Below, one piece after another: positions 46,928 to 53,340 of a DNA stretch of 64,000 nt. The notes below the pieces were generated by a model. It had not been told where the DNA came from and did no database searches. It saw only the letters and a list, made by a program, of their open reading frames with translations. Position 1 is the first letter of the stretch. The number at the start of each line of letters is the position of its first letter. The position numbers and the translations under genes are program-made. Source of the stretch: Halomonas salipaludis (GTDB lineage Bacteria; Pseudomonadota; Gammaproteobacteria; Pseudomonadales; Halomonadaceae); NCBI RefSeq assembly GCF_002286975.1, contig NZ_NSKB01000001.1:374733-438732 (forward strand), read 5' to 3'.

Positions 46928-47139
46928 GGCGTTGCGACCTCCTGGCGCTGCCGATGCCAGCGGACGACCGCCTGCAGGCTGCCGCGGGCATCACAGGCGG
47001 CGGTCAGGCTGGCGACGCGGGTTGCGTCTTCCCCGGCGGCGAGCAGACGGGAGAGCCCGCCGGCGAGCTCGGGGCCCAGGTTGGGGTCGTGAACGGCTGC
47101 GCGCAGCGCGTCCAGCAGCTCGATGTCATCGATATCCAT
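46924..47139 (-). CDS. Hypothetical phage protein
   Basis: The 71-residue protein starts MDIDDIELLDALRAAVHDPN at ATG 47139. It is helical with an acidic first half and a basic tail (VVRWHRQRQEVATP). The 3' end overlaps the tiny membrane protein gene. No family assigned. Confidence 0.55.
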   Translation of the reverse strand: MDIDDIELLDALRAAVHDPNLGPELAGGLSRLLAAGEDATRVASLTAACDARGSLQAVVRWHRQRQEVATP

Positions 47140-47149
47140 GGCGGGACTC

Positions 47150-47236
47150 CTATCGAGTCAGGAAGACGAGCACGACGGCGGTGAGGATCAGCGCCATGGC
47201 GATGCTCAGCCCATGGGTGGCGATCGGCTCGACCAT
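47150..47236 (-). CDS. Tiny single-pass membrane protein (28 residues)
   Basis: From ATG 47236 the product reads MVEPIATHGLSIAMALILTA then VVLVFLTR. The ATG forms TGATG with the preceding stop, and GGAGAG lies six bases upstream. It has one transmembrane helix and almost no soluble part. Confidence 0.6.
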   Translation of the reverse strand: MVEPIATHGLSIAMALILTAVVLVFLTR

Positions 47237-47451
47237 CACGCTCTCCAGAGTTGGAGAAGCGGAGCCTTGATGCCCTGGCGTCGGGCGATGTAGTCGGCGT
47301 AACGCCTCGCGTTGTCGGCCTGCTGGGCGGTGAGCGGGCCGTCCTCTCGCTTGCGGCGTGCCGGGGCGATAACCGGGCAATCCGGCCCTCGAATGATCGG
47401 GACGGCCCCGATGCCCAACCGAAGGCGGGCAACGTCAGCGGTGCGATTCAT
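47236..47451 (-). CDS. Hypothetical basic phage protein
   Basis: The 71-residue protein starts MNRTADVARLRLGIGAVPII at ATG 47451, overlapping the upstream stop as ATGA. The C-terminal part (QQADNARRYADYIARRQGIK) is an Arg-rich helix. No family assigned. Confidence 0.5.
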   Translation of the reverse strand: MNRTADVARLRLGIGAVPIIRGPDCPVIAPARRKREDGPLTAQQADNARRYADYIARRQGIKAPLLQLWRA

Positions 47452-47594
47452 GGGCGATACCTCTCGTACAGCCAGGCCCCGGTACCGGCGATGGCGAACA
47501 TGCCGGCGATCAGGGCAGCGGATCCGATGGCCCCAGCCAGAGCCGGGTCGATGTGATGCGCCAGGGCGCTGGCAATCGCAGCTGCAGGGTTCAT
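47448..47594 (-). CDS. Small membrane protein (48 residues)
   Basis: From ATG 47594, with GGAGG upstream, the product reads MNPAAAIASALAHHIDPALA followed by a Gly/Ala-rich hydrophobic helix (IGSAALIAGMFAIAGTGAWL) and YERYRP. It overlaps both neighbours by four bases. Third member of the small membrane protein group. Confidence 0.6.
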   Translation of the reverse strand: MNPAAAIASALAHHIDPALAGAIGSAALIAGMFAIAGTGAWLYERYRP

Positions 47595-47728
47595 TGCCAG
47601 ACCTCCCTCAGCTCGCGTTTCAGCTTCATGTCGCGCAGCTTCTGGTCGATGAGTCGGCGGCAGGCGTAGCGGGAGGCGCCGCGCTGGTCGTTCTGAATGC
47701 GTCGCTCGTGCTTCGTGGCTGGTGTCAT
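47591..47728 (-). CDS. Small basic protein, first gene of the leftward operon
   Basis: The 45-residue protein starts at ATG 47728 after TGGAGCC and reads MTPATKHERRIQNDQRGASR then YACRRLIDQKLRDMKLKREL. It is highly charged with an Arg/Lys-rich helix. Its position as the first gene after pL, with a terminator in front of it, is where lambda keeps N, but its sequence does not resemble an N arginine-rich motif closely enough to call it. Confidence 0.55.
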   Translation of the reverse strand: MTPATKHERRIQNDQRGASRYACRRLIDQKLRDMKLKRELREVWQ

Positions 47729-47748
47729 GCCAGGCTCCAGATGTCCGT

Positions 47749-47773
47749 AAAAAAGCCCGACGGGAAGCCGGGC
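47749..47773 (-). terminator. Attenuator-type terminator in the pL leader
   Basis: On the leftward strand GCCCGGC (47773-47767) pairs with GTCGGGC (47761-47755, one G-U), then six T residues. It lies 20 bases before the first leftward gene, so nearly every pL transcript must pass it to express the operon. Confidence 0.85.
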
Positions 47774-48113
47774 AATGTGCAGGGAACTGAAGGGTGATGC
47801 CGCTGGCATCGAGAAGCACCCTGACGCCGCAACGGCGGGAGGGTCGGAGACCTACGGCGCCAAGGCGCTTCTCGATGGCCCCGATATGCTCAGGGCCAGC
47901 TGACACGACTGGGCATCGCTCTCTGCCCGGGCTGCCTGCCCGACGCCATGGCCCTCAATTGCCTGGCGCCCACTTGGTTGGCCGTGCCACCCACGCCTGC
48001 TGTTGCACTTAGAGCCTCTACTGGAGGCGGCGTGAGCCCCGTTGTCGCCCCACGGGGAGGGGATCGCAGATTGTGAAAGAGCGGTGATCCAGTGGGCTGC
48101 GTGCCGTGCTGTT
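47774..48113 (-). promoter_or_regulatory. Long untranslated pL leader with a strong hairpin
   Basis: About 340 bases of leader separate the predicted pL start from the attenuator. It contains an exact 11-bp inverted repeat (47807-47817 and 47867-47877) enclosing a second GC-rich stem, giving a compact two-part structure. An open frame runs through it but passes across the terminator, so I do not call a gene; a 17-codon GTG frame near 48008 is the only other candidate. The arrangement resembles put-type antitermination RNA of HK022. Confidence 0.45.
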
Positions 48114-48120
48114 GAAATGA

Positions 48121-48182
48121 AGGTTATGCATCAGTGCATATCCTGTCAATGCATTCGTGCAGATAATTTTGCACGTGTGCAT
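48121..48182 (-). promoter_or_regulatory. pL promoter and three CI/Cro operators
   Basis: On the leftward strand TTGACA (48149-48144) and TAACCT (48126-48121) are spaced by 17 bases. Three palindromes of form ATGCA-N4-TGCAT lie here: 48126-48139 (perfect), 48149-48162 and 48169-48182 (one mismatch each). The perfect one fills the spacer of the promoter, so bound repressor would shut it. Centres are about 20-23 bp apart, allowing cooperative binding. Confidence 0.8.
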
Positions 48183-48215
48183 ATTCTTTCGCCATGTCAG
48201 TAGTTTGCAGGCAAC

Positions 48216-48239
48216 AAAAAAACCCGCCGGGCGGCGGGT
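48216..48239 (-). terminator. Terminator of the cI operon
   Basis: On the leftward strand ACCCGCC and GGCGGGT (48239-48233 and 48228-48222) with a four-base loop are followed by seven T residues. It ends the cI-DUF6978-DUF1828 transcript before the pL region. Confidence 0.9.
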
Positions 48240-48272
48240 GGTGGTGGGGTTCTGCGGTTTTCTTGGGGCTGG

Positions 48273-49046
48273 CTAGGCGATCCGGTGGTGCAGTTTGCGG
48301 CGGAGGTCGGCCACGTTGTCCAAGCTGTGAACCATGTCGTTCGCGGCATTCATCAGTCGAGCGCCGTCAGCCTTGGGTAGGCTGAAGAAGTCAGAGCAGA
48401 CTACGAAGGAGTCGAAATCGTGATTCTGCTGGATTAGGTGCTGCATAACGATAGTGGAAATTCTTGCCCTGTCCGGAGTGTTAACGCCAAACAAGTAGAG
48501 AGGGCGCCCGATTTTTTTGATAGAAAAATCAACGGGATATAGTTCCGCATCCTCAATGCCGGGAACAATGTAGTCCTCTGCCACCTCAGCCTGGCCGATA
48601 ATCTCGTGGAGGATGCTTCGAAGGTCATCTCGGAATGTTGATTCAACCCTGGGGCGAGACCATAAGCCTAGGTCTTCGATTCTGGAGGCGCACTGACCAA
48701 GGGAAAATAGCCCTCTGAGCAAGCCGTCTGCTGGCACCTCAACGAAGAGCTCGCCATCATTCTCGTTTACACCAGACTCGCCAATGATCTGCTGGAACAG
48801 TCGCCCCCTGGGACCTGACAAGATCGAATTCAGATCGCTCTCATAGCTGAGCCGCATGAAAGTGGTTCCCATGTCAGAGATACGCCAACCGCCATCGCCT
48901 CGGGATAGATAGACCGTGTGGTGATCGCCGTCCCTAGCTACCAGGGGAAGGGAGACGCGGACGGAGTCCTTGCGCGCAGTAACTCGCACGTCCTCGCAGA
49001 ACGCGGAGCAAAGCTGCTTTCTCAAGGAATCTACGTCAATCGTCAT
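48273..49046 (-). CDS. DUF1828-like protein in the lysogenic (cI) operon
   Basis: The 257-residue protein starts at ATG 49046 with GGGGAGG upstream and overlaps the preceding gene by 11 bases. The N-terminal part (VRVSLPLVARDGDHHTVYLS, GGWRISDMGTTFMRLSYESD) matches DUF1828, and the rest (LFSLGQCASRIEDLGLW, YPVDFSIKKIGRPLYLFGVN, ARLMNAANDMVHSL) matches the usual DUF1829 partner domain. Function is unknown. GC content is visibly below the rest of the phage. It occupies the rexB position of lambda. Confidence 0.78.
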   Translation of the reverse strand: MTIDVDSLRKQLCSAFCEDVRVTARKDSVRVSLPLVARDGDHHTVYLSRGDGGWRISDMGTTFMRLSYESDLNSILSGPRGRLFQQIIGESGVNENDGELFVEVPADGLLRGLFSLGQCASRIEDLGLWSRPRVESTFRDDLRSILHEIIGQAEVAEDYIVPGIEDAELYPVDFSIKKIGRPLYLFGVNTPDRARISTIVMQHLIQQNHDFDSFVVCSDFFSLPKADGARLMNAANDMVHSLDNVADLRRKLHHRIA

Positions 49047-49554
49047 CGTTAGTGTTGCCTCCCCACATATCGTCATGCACTTCAGAGAGTGGCCCTGCTT
49101 GGCCGGGGAATTCTATGGAGCAGTCGCTGCACAATGCAAGGAGCGCCCCATGCAGGCTCTCGTAGCGCTCGGTACTTTCAGCATAGTGCTCCGCTTTGCG
49201 GCCTGCAGCCATATAGCGCTGTGTGGCTTTGTGGATGTGGCACTGATTGATGATTGTTCCCTTACCATCGAGCGGGTTCTCATGCTCATGGTCGCTGCCG
49301 TTGTAACGACAAAGGGTTACGTCCTTGTCTTTGCCTTCTGGGTGGCAGTACTTAAGTCCGCATGAAAAGGCTTCTTCGATACGGAGATTCTGGCGAAGAT
49401 ACACGATAAACTCTTTGCCACACAAAGACTTGGCCTTATAGCTTTTTTGCTTGGAGCCTTTCTGCTCCCTCCATTGTGCACGAGGGTTGGTCACGACCTT
49501 CTTTACGTTGAGCAGCGAGGCAATCTCTTCGTCAGTCAGAGTAAAATGGTCCAT
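49036..49554 (-). CDS. DUF6978-like protein in the lysogenic (cI) operon
   Basis: The 172-residue protein starts MDHFTLTDEEIASLLNVKKV at ATG 49554 after GAGGGTGAC, 54 bases past the cI stop. It contains KEFIVYLRQNLRIEEAFSCG, VTLCRYNGSDHEHEN, and INQCHIHKATQRYMAAGRKA. The H/N/R-rich pattern resembles DUF6978 proteins, which are found beside DUF1828 genes; the reaction, if any, is unknown. Low GC again suggests separate acquisition. It occupies the rexA position of lambda. Confidence 0.65.
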   Translation of the reverse strand: MDHFTLTDEEIASLLNVKKVVTNPRAQWREQKGSKQKSYKAKSLCGKEFIVYLRQNLRIEEAFSCGLKYCHPEGKDKDVTLCRYNGSDHEHENPLDGKGTIINQCHIHKATQRYMAAGRKAEHYAESTERYESLHGALLALCSDCSIEFPGQAGPLSEVHDDMWGGNTNDDD

Positions 49555-49608
49555 GTCACCCTCATGAGATGCCCCTGTGCATTTTCTTCATCGTGAGTTT
49601 CTCGGCAC

Positions 49609-50292
49609 TTAGCGCAATCGCATGTCAGCGACCACCACGCCTACCACGCGGCAGTTGCCGTTGATCTTGATGTAGGGCTCGTGCCAGGCCGGGTTCAGCG
49701 CCTTGAGCATGCGGCCATGCCCCGGCTCCTCGATCAGCCGCTTGAACGTCGCTTCGCCAGTTTCGGTCATGACCGCCACCACGTCCTTGCCGTTCTCTGG
49801 CGCGCGCTCCGGGTCGACATAGATCAGCGTGCCCGGCAGGTACTCAGGCGCCATGGACTCGCCGACCACCCTGAGCACGAAGGTCTGCTCCGAAGCGCCG
49901 GCGGGGCGGGGGTGCCAGGTGATGGCTTCTGGGTCCCGCTCGACGTGGCAGACCTCGGTCCAGGCGCCGGCCTGTACCCAGCTGATTTCTGGGCACAGTC
50001 CAATGGCTTGAGGGGCAGGGGCTACGTCTTTTGACTTAGGCAGGTCGTGAGTCCGAAGGGAGAACAGGTCAGCGAGCTCAACAGGCTGCCGGCCACGGAG
50101 CTGGTCTGTGGTCACGCCAAAATATTCAGCGAGCTTCTGCACCTGCCTGTCCGTTGGGCTCTCGATTTTCCCTTGCAGGATTCTGGACAGCGTCGATTGG
50201 GCCACACCGCTTTCGCGAGCAACCTCAGTCGGCCTTTTTCCCGACGCCTCGATCAGCCGTGCCAAGACGTCTTTTGTTCTCTCTTTTTGCAT
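49609..50292 (-). CDS. cI: CI-like prophage repressor (HTH plus S24 peptidase)
   Basis: The 227-residue repressor has an XRE helix-turn-helix (KRPTEVARESGVAQSTLSRI) and a LexA-type autoprotease domain: cleavage site A108-G109 in SWVQAGAW, catalytic S146 in VVGESMAPEYLPG and K184 in ATFKRL. RecA filament would trigger self-cleavage and induction. The start at ATG 50292 gives a near-leaderless message from pRM; ATG codons further upstream in frame are possible. It faces Cro across the operator region. Confidence 0.93.
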   Translation of the reverse strand: MQKERTKDVLARLIEASGKRPTEVARESGVAQSTLSRILQGKIESPTDRQVQKLAEYFGVTTDQLRGRQPVELADLFSLRTHDLPKSKDVAPAPQAIGLCPEISWVQAGAWTEVCHVERDPEAITWHPRPAGASEQTFVLRVVGESMAPEYLPGTLIYVDPERAPENGKDVVAVMTETGEATFKRLIEEPGHGRMLKALNPAWHEPYIKINGNCRVVGVVVADMRLR

Positions 50293-50368
50293 GGATGCAA
50301 TGATTGCCCGGCCAGATGCATAGGGCAAATGCATTTCACGTTGACAATTATGCATTGATGCATATCCT
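50293..50368. promoter_or_regulatory. Operator region with pR and pRM
   Basis: Rightward TTGACA (50341-50346) and TATCCT (50363-50368) with a 16-base spacer form pR; a perfect ATGCA-N4-TGCAT operator (50350-50363) fills the spacer exactly as at pL. Two ATGCAT half-sites (50314-50319 and 50329-50334) lie towards cI. On the leftward strand TTGTCA overlaps the pR -35 and CTATGC follows 18 bases later, a plausible pRM. Confidence 0.78.
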
Positions 50369-50400
50369 GTGTCATAGAAACGTCTTCCGAGGTTAAGGCC

Positions 50401-50598
50401 ATGCATGGCACAGAACTCGCAGAAAAGCTGGAGGCACTCCTTGCTTCCGGCGTCACGTACAAGGCGATCGCTGAGCGTGCTGGATGTGACGCCTCGACGA
50501 TCTATCGCATCAGGTCTGGGGCTATCACCAATCCGTTGTACTCCACCGGCAGGGCTATCGATGAGATGCATGCCGAGTTGAAGCCTCGCGCCGCCTGA
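50401..50598 (+). CDS. cro: Cro-like repressor
   Basis: This 65-residue protein is a bare HTH: MHGTELAEKLEALLASGVTY, then AIAERAGCDASTIYRIRSGA, with a short tail. It is the first gene from pR, divergent from cI, and so in the cro place. It should bind the ATGCA-N4-TGCAT operators and lower cI transcription. Confidence 0.85.
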   Translation: MHGTELAEKLEALLASGVTYKAIAERAGCDASTIYRIRSGAITNPLYSTGRAIDEMHAELKPRAA

Positions 50599-50631
50599 CA
50601 TCCACCCTATCCAGAGGAGGGAGCCCCTGCC

Positions 50632-51255
50632 ATGTCCGAAACCCGACACCCCAGCCGTGACGCTCTGCTGCGCGATGCCCTTGGTCGCCTGCGAGAGCAG
50701 CGCGGCATCGCCTGCGAGCGCTTCGCCCGCGAACTCAACCGCCAGGTGATGGCGTGCTGCCCGGCCAAGGCGGCCGACCTTCACCTGCCCGATCTGGATG
50801 GTTTCACCACGGTAGGGGATGAGTACGACCACGCGGTGATGAGTTGGGCCAAGCGCGTGCAGCGCTGGGCCAGCGGTGCCGTTGAGTTCCCGGCCTGGCT
50901 GGAGGAGCCCTGGTGTGCAGCGCTTGAGGTATTCGGTGACGACTTTGCTCGCGTCAGCCTGGCACGCCGCCACGGCTTCATGGGGGTCAAGCGGCCCGAG
51001 AGCGGGGATGAGATTTCCTGTGGGTTTGCCGCACTTGGAGAGGTGAGCCGAGAAACCGGGGATGTGATGGCCGTCATGTCGCGAATGCTTCACGACAACA
51101 AGCTGAGTCCGGCGGACCTTCCCATGGCCGACGAGGCGCTGGCCGAGATCGATGATGCCATCGTCGCGTTGATGAGCACGCGCTCGCTTATCGAGCGCAA
51201 GGTGCTGGGTCGCAACCCCGGCGTTCGCCTGGCGGTGGCCAAGAGCGGAGGGTAG
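50632..51255 (+). CDS. Hypothetical protein of the pR operon
   Basis: The 207-residue protein starts MSETRHPSRDALLRDALGRL at ATG 50632, with GAGGAGGGAG upstream. It is helical and has no recognised HTH; a late hydrophobic part (ALAEIDDAIVALMSTRSLIE) may mediate oligomers. It lies where lambdoid phages carry cII or Rac-type ydaT. I could not match either with certainty. Confidence 0.55.
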   Translation: MSETRHPSRDALLRDALGRLREQRGIACERFARELNRQVMACCPAKAADLHLPDLDGFTTVGDEYDHAVMSWAKRVQRWASGAVEFPAWLEEPWCAALEVFGDDFARVSLARRHGFMGVKRPESGDEISCGFAALGEVSRETGDVMAVMSRMLHDNKLSPADLPMADEALAEIDDAIVALMSTRSLIERKVLGRNPGVRLAVAKSGG

Positions 51256-51258
51256 CCC

Positions 51259-51504
51259 GTGATTATTTCCAGCGTGTCGGAATTGATCGATGTGGTGGGG
51301 AATGGCCGTCTGGCGGCGGCTTGTGACGTCCACCACGCCACCCCTTGGCACTGGCGCACCAAGGGCCTTCCTGCCCAACCCAAGCGTCGCGCCCAACATT
51401 ACCGTCGCGTGCTCGCCGATCTGGCGGGCATCAGCACGTCGACGCTCTCCCGGCTCGAAGCCGGCGAGGAAATCGAGATCGACGATGTACGAAATGCCGG
51501 GTAA
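51259..51504 (+). CDS. HTH DNA-binding protein of the pR operon
   Basis: The 81-residue protein starts MIISSVSELIDVVGNGRLAA at ATG 51259. GRLAAACDVHHATPWHWRTK is a Cro/YdaS-like helix-turn-helix, and a second HTH-like stretch follows (ADLAGISTSTLSRLEAGEEI). It may be a CII-type activator or a second repressor. Confidence 0.6.
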   Translation: MIISSVSELIDVVGNGRLAAACDVHHATPWHWRTKGLPAQPKRRAQHYRRVLADLAGISTSTLSRLEAGEEIEIDDVRNAG

Positions 51505-51518
51505 TGCCCGGACACAAC

Positions 51519-51550
51519 AACGCCCCGCGGTGGCAGCCGATCGGGGCGTT
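51519..51550 (+). other. Hairpin before the antirepressor gene
   Basis: Perfect 9-bp arms (51519-51527 and 51542-51550) enclose a 14-base loop in the 73-bp gap. No T-tract follows, so it is not a clear terminator. ATGCATTGACA comes directly after, but no -10 is at a workable distance. Confidence 0.45.
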
Positions 51551-51577
51551 GATGCATTGACATATATGGAGCTGATT

Positions 51578-52330
51578 ATGAACGACAAACCAACAAACGT
51601 CCAGTTGCTGGCCGTGGCTGGTGTCGACGTCCAGCAGGATGCGGAAGGGCGGTTCTGCCTGAATGACCTGCACCGAGCAGCTGGTGGAGAAAAACGCCAA
51701 GCGCCCAACGAGTTCTTCAGGCTCGGCACGACGAAGGAGCTTGTGGGAGAGCTAACCGGAGATTCCCGGTTTGCCCCTATGAACTCCATGCGGGGCGGAT
51801 CCACCCCCGGGACCTACGTCTGCAAGGAACTGGTCTACGCCTACGCCATGTGGATCAGCCCCGCCTTTCACCTCAAGGTGATCCGCGCCTATGACGCCAT
51901 GCAGACCCCGGCCGCCGCGGACCCACTTCAGGCGCTCTCCGATCCGGCCACCATGCGCGAGCTGCTGCTGGGCTACACGGAGAAGGTGCTGGCCCTGGAG
52001 TCCACCGTTTCCGAGCAGGCACCCAAGGTTCAGGCCTTCCAGCGCATCGCCGAGAGCGATGGTTCGCTGTGCCTGACCGATGCCGCCAAGCACCTGCAGG
52101 TGCGTCGCAAGGATCTGCTTGCCTGGCTGCAGGTGCACCGCTGGATCTACCGCCGCGCCGGCAACAAGAACTGGATCGCCTATCAACCGCGCCTGCACCA
52201 AGGCGTGCTCGAGCACAAGGTTTCCACCATCCCCCTGGAAGACGGCGGCGAGAAGGTGTGCGAGCAGGTCAAGATCACCCGCAAGGGCCTGGCCAAGCTG
52301 GCAGAAACCTTCGAGGGGGCTGCGGCATGA
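51578..52330 (+). CDS. KilA-N/KilAC phage antirepressor
   Basis: The 250-residue protein has a KilA-N DNA-binding domain (FCLNDLHRAAGGEKRQAPNE, TPGTYVCKELVYAYAMWISP) and the KilAC/ANT C-terminal domain (FQRIAESDGSLCLTDAAKHL, LLAWLQVHRWIYRRAGNKNW, VKITRKGLAKLAE). Such antirepressors block CI function to favour lytic growth. The start at ATG 51578 follows GGAG. Its stop overlaps the replication gene by four bases. Confidence 0.88.
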   Translation: MNDKPTNVQLLAVAGVDVQQDAEGRFCLNDLHRAAGGEKRQAPNEFFRLGTTKELVGELTGDSRFAPMNSMRGGSTPGTYVCKELVYAYAMWISPAFHLKVIRAYDAMQTPAAADPLQALSDPATMRELLLGYTEKVLALESTVSEQAPKVQAFQRIAESDGSLCLTDAAKHLQVRRKDLLAWLQVHRWIYRRAGNKNWIAYQPRLHQGVLEHKVSTIPLEDGGEKVCEQVKITRKGLAKLAETFEGAAA

Positions 52331-53340
52331 GCAACGTGCTGAAGTTCCCCGAGCGCTTCCATGAGCAGTCGCAGGCGCCCGCAGAAACGCCAAAGGGGCC
52401 TCAAGTGGAGGATGGATACACGAGGATTGCCAATCCGATCATGGACGCATTGTGCTGTGCGGATCTTACGTCACGCGAGTTCCGCGTGCTGCACTTCGTG
52501 ATCCGCACCACCTACGGTTGGAACACCAAGGCATGCCGCATGACAGGAGAGTTTATCGCCAAAAAGGTGAAGCTCGACCCTTCGCGCTGCTCCAAGGTGC
52601 TCAACGAGCTCATTCGTCGCCGCGTGCTGATTCGACATGGTGGAAGTCGCTCTCCGGTATCGCTGAACAAGCACGTGGAGGAGTGGGAGCCGCGCGAAGG
52701 CGCAAAGCGCCAGGCGCCAACCAAACAATCCGACTCGGCCCAAGATGAGCCAACGCCCCCAAAAGGGGCCGACTCGGCCCAAGATGAGCCGACTCACTCG
52801 GCCCAAGATGAGCCTACAAAGAAAGACATGAAAGACATTCCCCCTCTCCCTACGGTCGAGGGGGAAGGCCCCTCCCCGGAAACCGGACAGAAACCGGAAG
52901 CCGAGAAACCCAAGCCCAAGGCGAAGCCCAAGGGCGGTACCAAGCCCAAGGCGGCAAAGCTCGACCTGAGCCAACTGCCTGACGGCGTGTCGCTGGAGGC
53001 CGTCGAGGGCTTCATCGAGCACCGCAACACGCTGAAGAAACCCCTCACGCAGCGGGCGCTGACGCTCAACGTCAACGAGGCGCTGCGTGCTGCCGAACGA
53101 ATCCCCGGCATGACTGCCGACCAGGCCCTGGACGAGACCGTGATGGCGGGATGGCAGGGCGTGAAGGCCGATTGGCTGGCACGCCGCCAGGGGGCGACCG
53201 AAAACCCCGCCAAGGGCATGAACCCAGCTGAGCGGCTGCACGCTGCCAACCAGCAGGCCATCCGCGAAGCCGTGGAGCGCCGCAATGCCGATGCCGAGTG
53301 CAAAGGCGACCTGTTCGACAACGACGGAGGGCACTGGTGA
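52327..53340 (+). CDS. Phage replication protein O-like
   Basis: The 337-residue protein starts at ATG 52327 (ATGA overlap). The N-terminal winged helix (DGYTRIANPIMDALCCADLT, REFRVLHFVIRTTYGWNTKA, SRCSKVLNELIRRRVLIR) is the Phage_rep_O origin-binding domain. A disordered Lys/Pro linker with three SAQDEPT repeats follows, then a helical C-terminal domain (LEAVEGFIEHRNTLKKPLTQ) likely to contact the helicase loader or DnaB. The SAQDEPT codons are the iterons of the presumed origin. Confidence 0.9.
   Translation: MSNVLKFPERFHEQSQAPAETPKGPQVEDGYTRIANPIMDALCCADLTSREFRVLHFVIRTTYGWNTKACRMTGEFIAKKVKLDPSRCSKVLNELIRRRVLIRHGGSRSPVSLNKHVEEWEPREGAKRQAPTKQSDSAQDEPTPPKGADSAQDEPTHSAQDEPTKKDMKDIPPLPTVEGEGPSPETGQKPEAEKPKPKAKPKGGTKPKAAKLDLSQLPDGVSLEAVEGFIEHRNTLKKPLTQRALTLNVNEALRAAERIPGMTADQALDETVMAGWQGVKADWLARRQGATENPAKGMNPAERLHAANQQAIREAVERRNADAECKGDLFDNDGGHW
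52733..52814 (+). repeat. Three perfect 19-bp iterons inside the replication gene
   Basis: ACTCGGCCCAAGATGAGCC occurs at 52733-52751, 52772-52790 and 52796-52814 without mismatch. An AT-richer stretch follows at 52815-52842. Lambda has its origin iterons inside gene O with an AT-rich part beside them, so this is the probable prophage replication origin. Confidence 0.85.

Noticed and set aside
47448-47906. 152-codon frame covering the pL leader and the small membrane protein
   Set aside because: It runs through the leader hairpin and the intrinsic terminator; only the last 48 codons have a ribosome site and protein character.
48190-48260. CRISPR-like or short repeat array in the immunity region
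   Set aside because: The repeated TGCAT elements are operator palindromes with irregular spacing, and the GC stem nearby is a terminator; no repeat-spacer structure exists in the window.
51552-51577. Promoter at ATGCATTGACA before the antirepressor gene
   Set aside because: A TTGACA is present but no acceptable -10 lies 15-19 bases downstream.
49609-51804. 731-codon leftward frame spanning cI, the operators, cro and downstream genes
   Set aside because: Only the part from 50292 down is the repressor; the upstream part is antisense to cro and other genes and crosses the promoter region.
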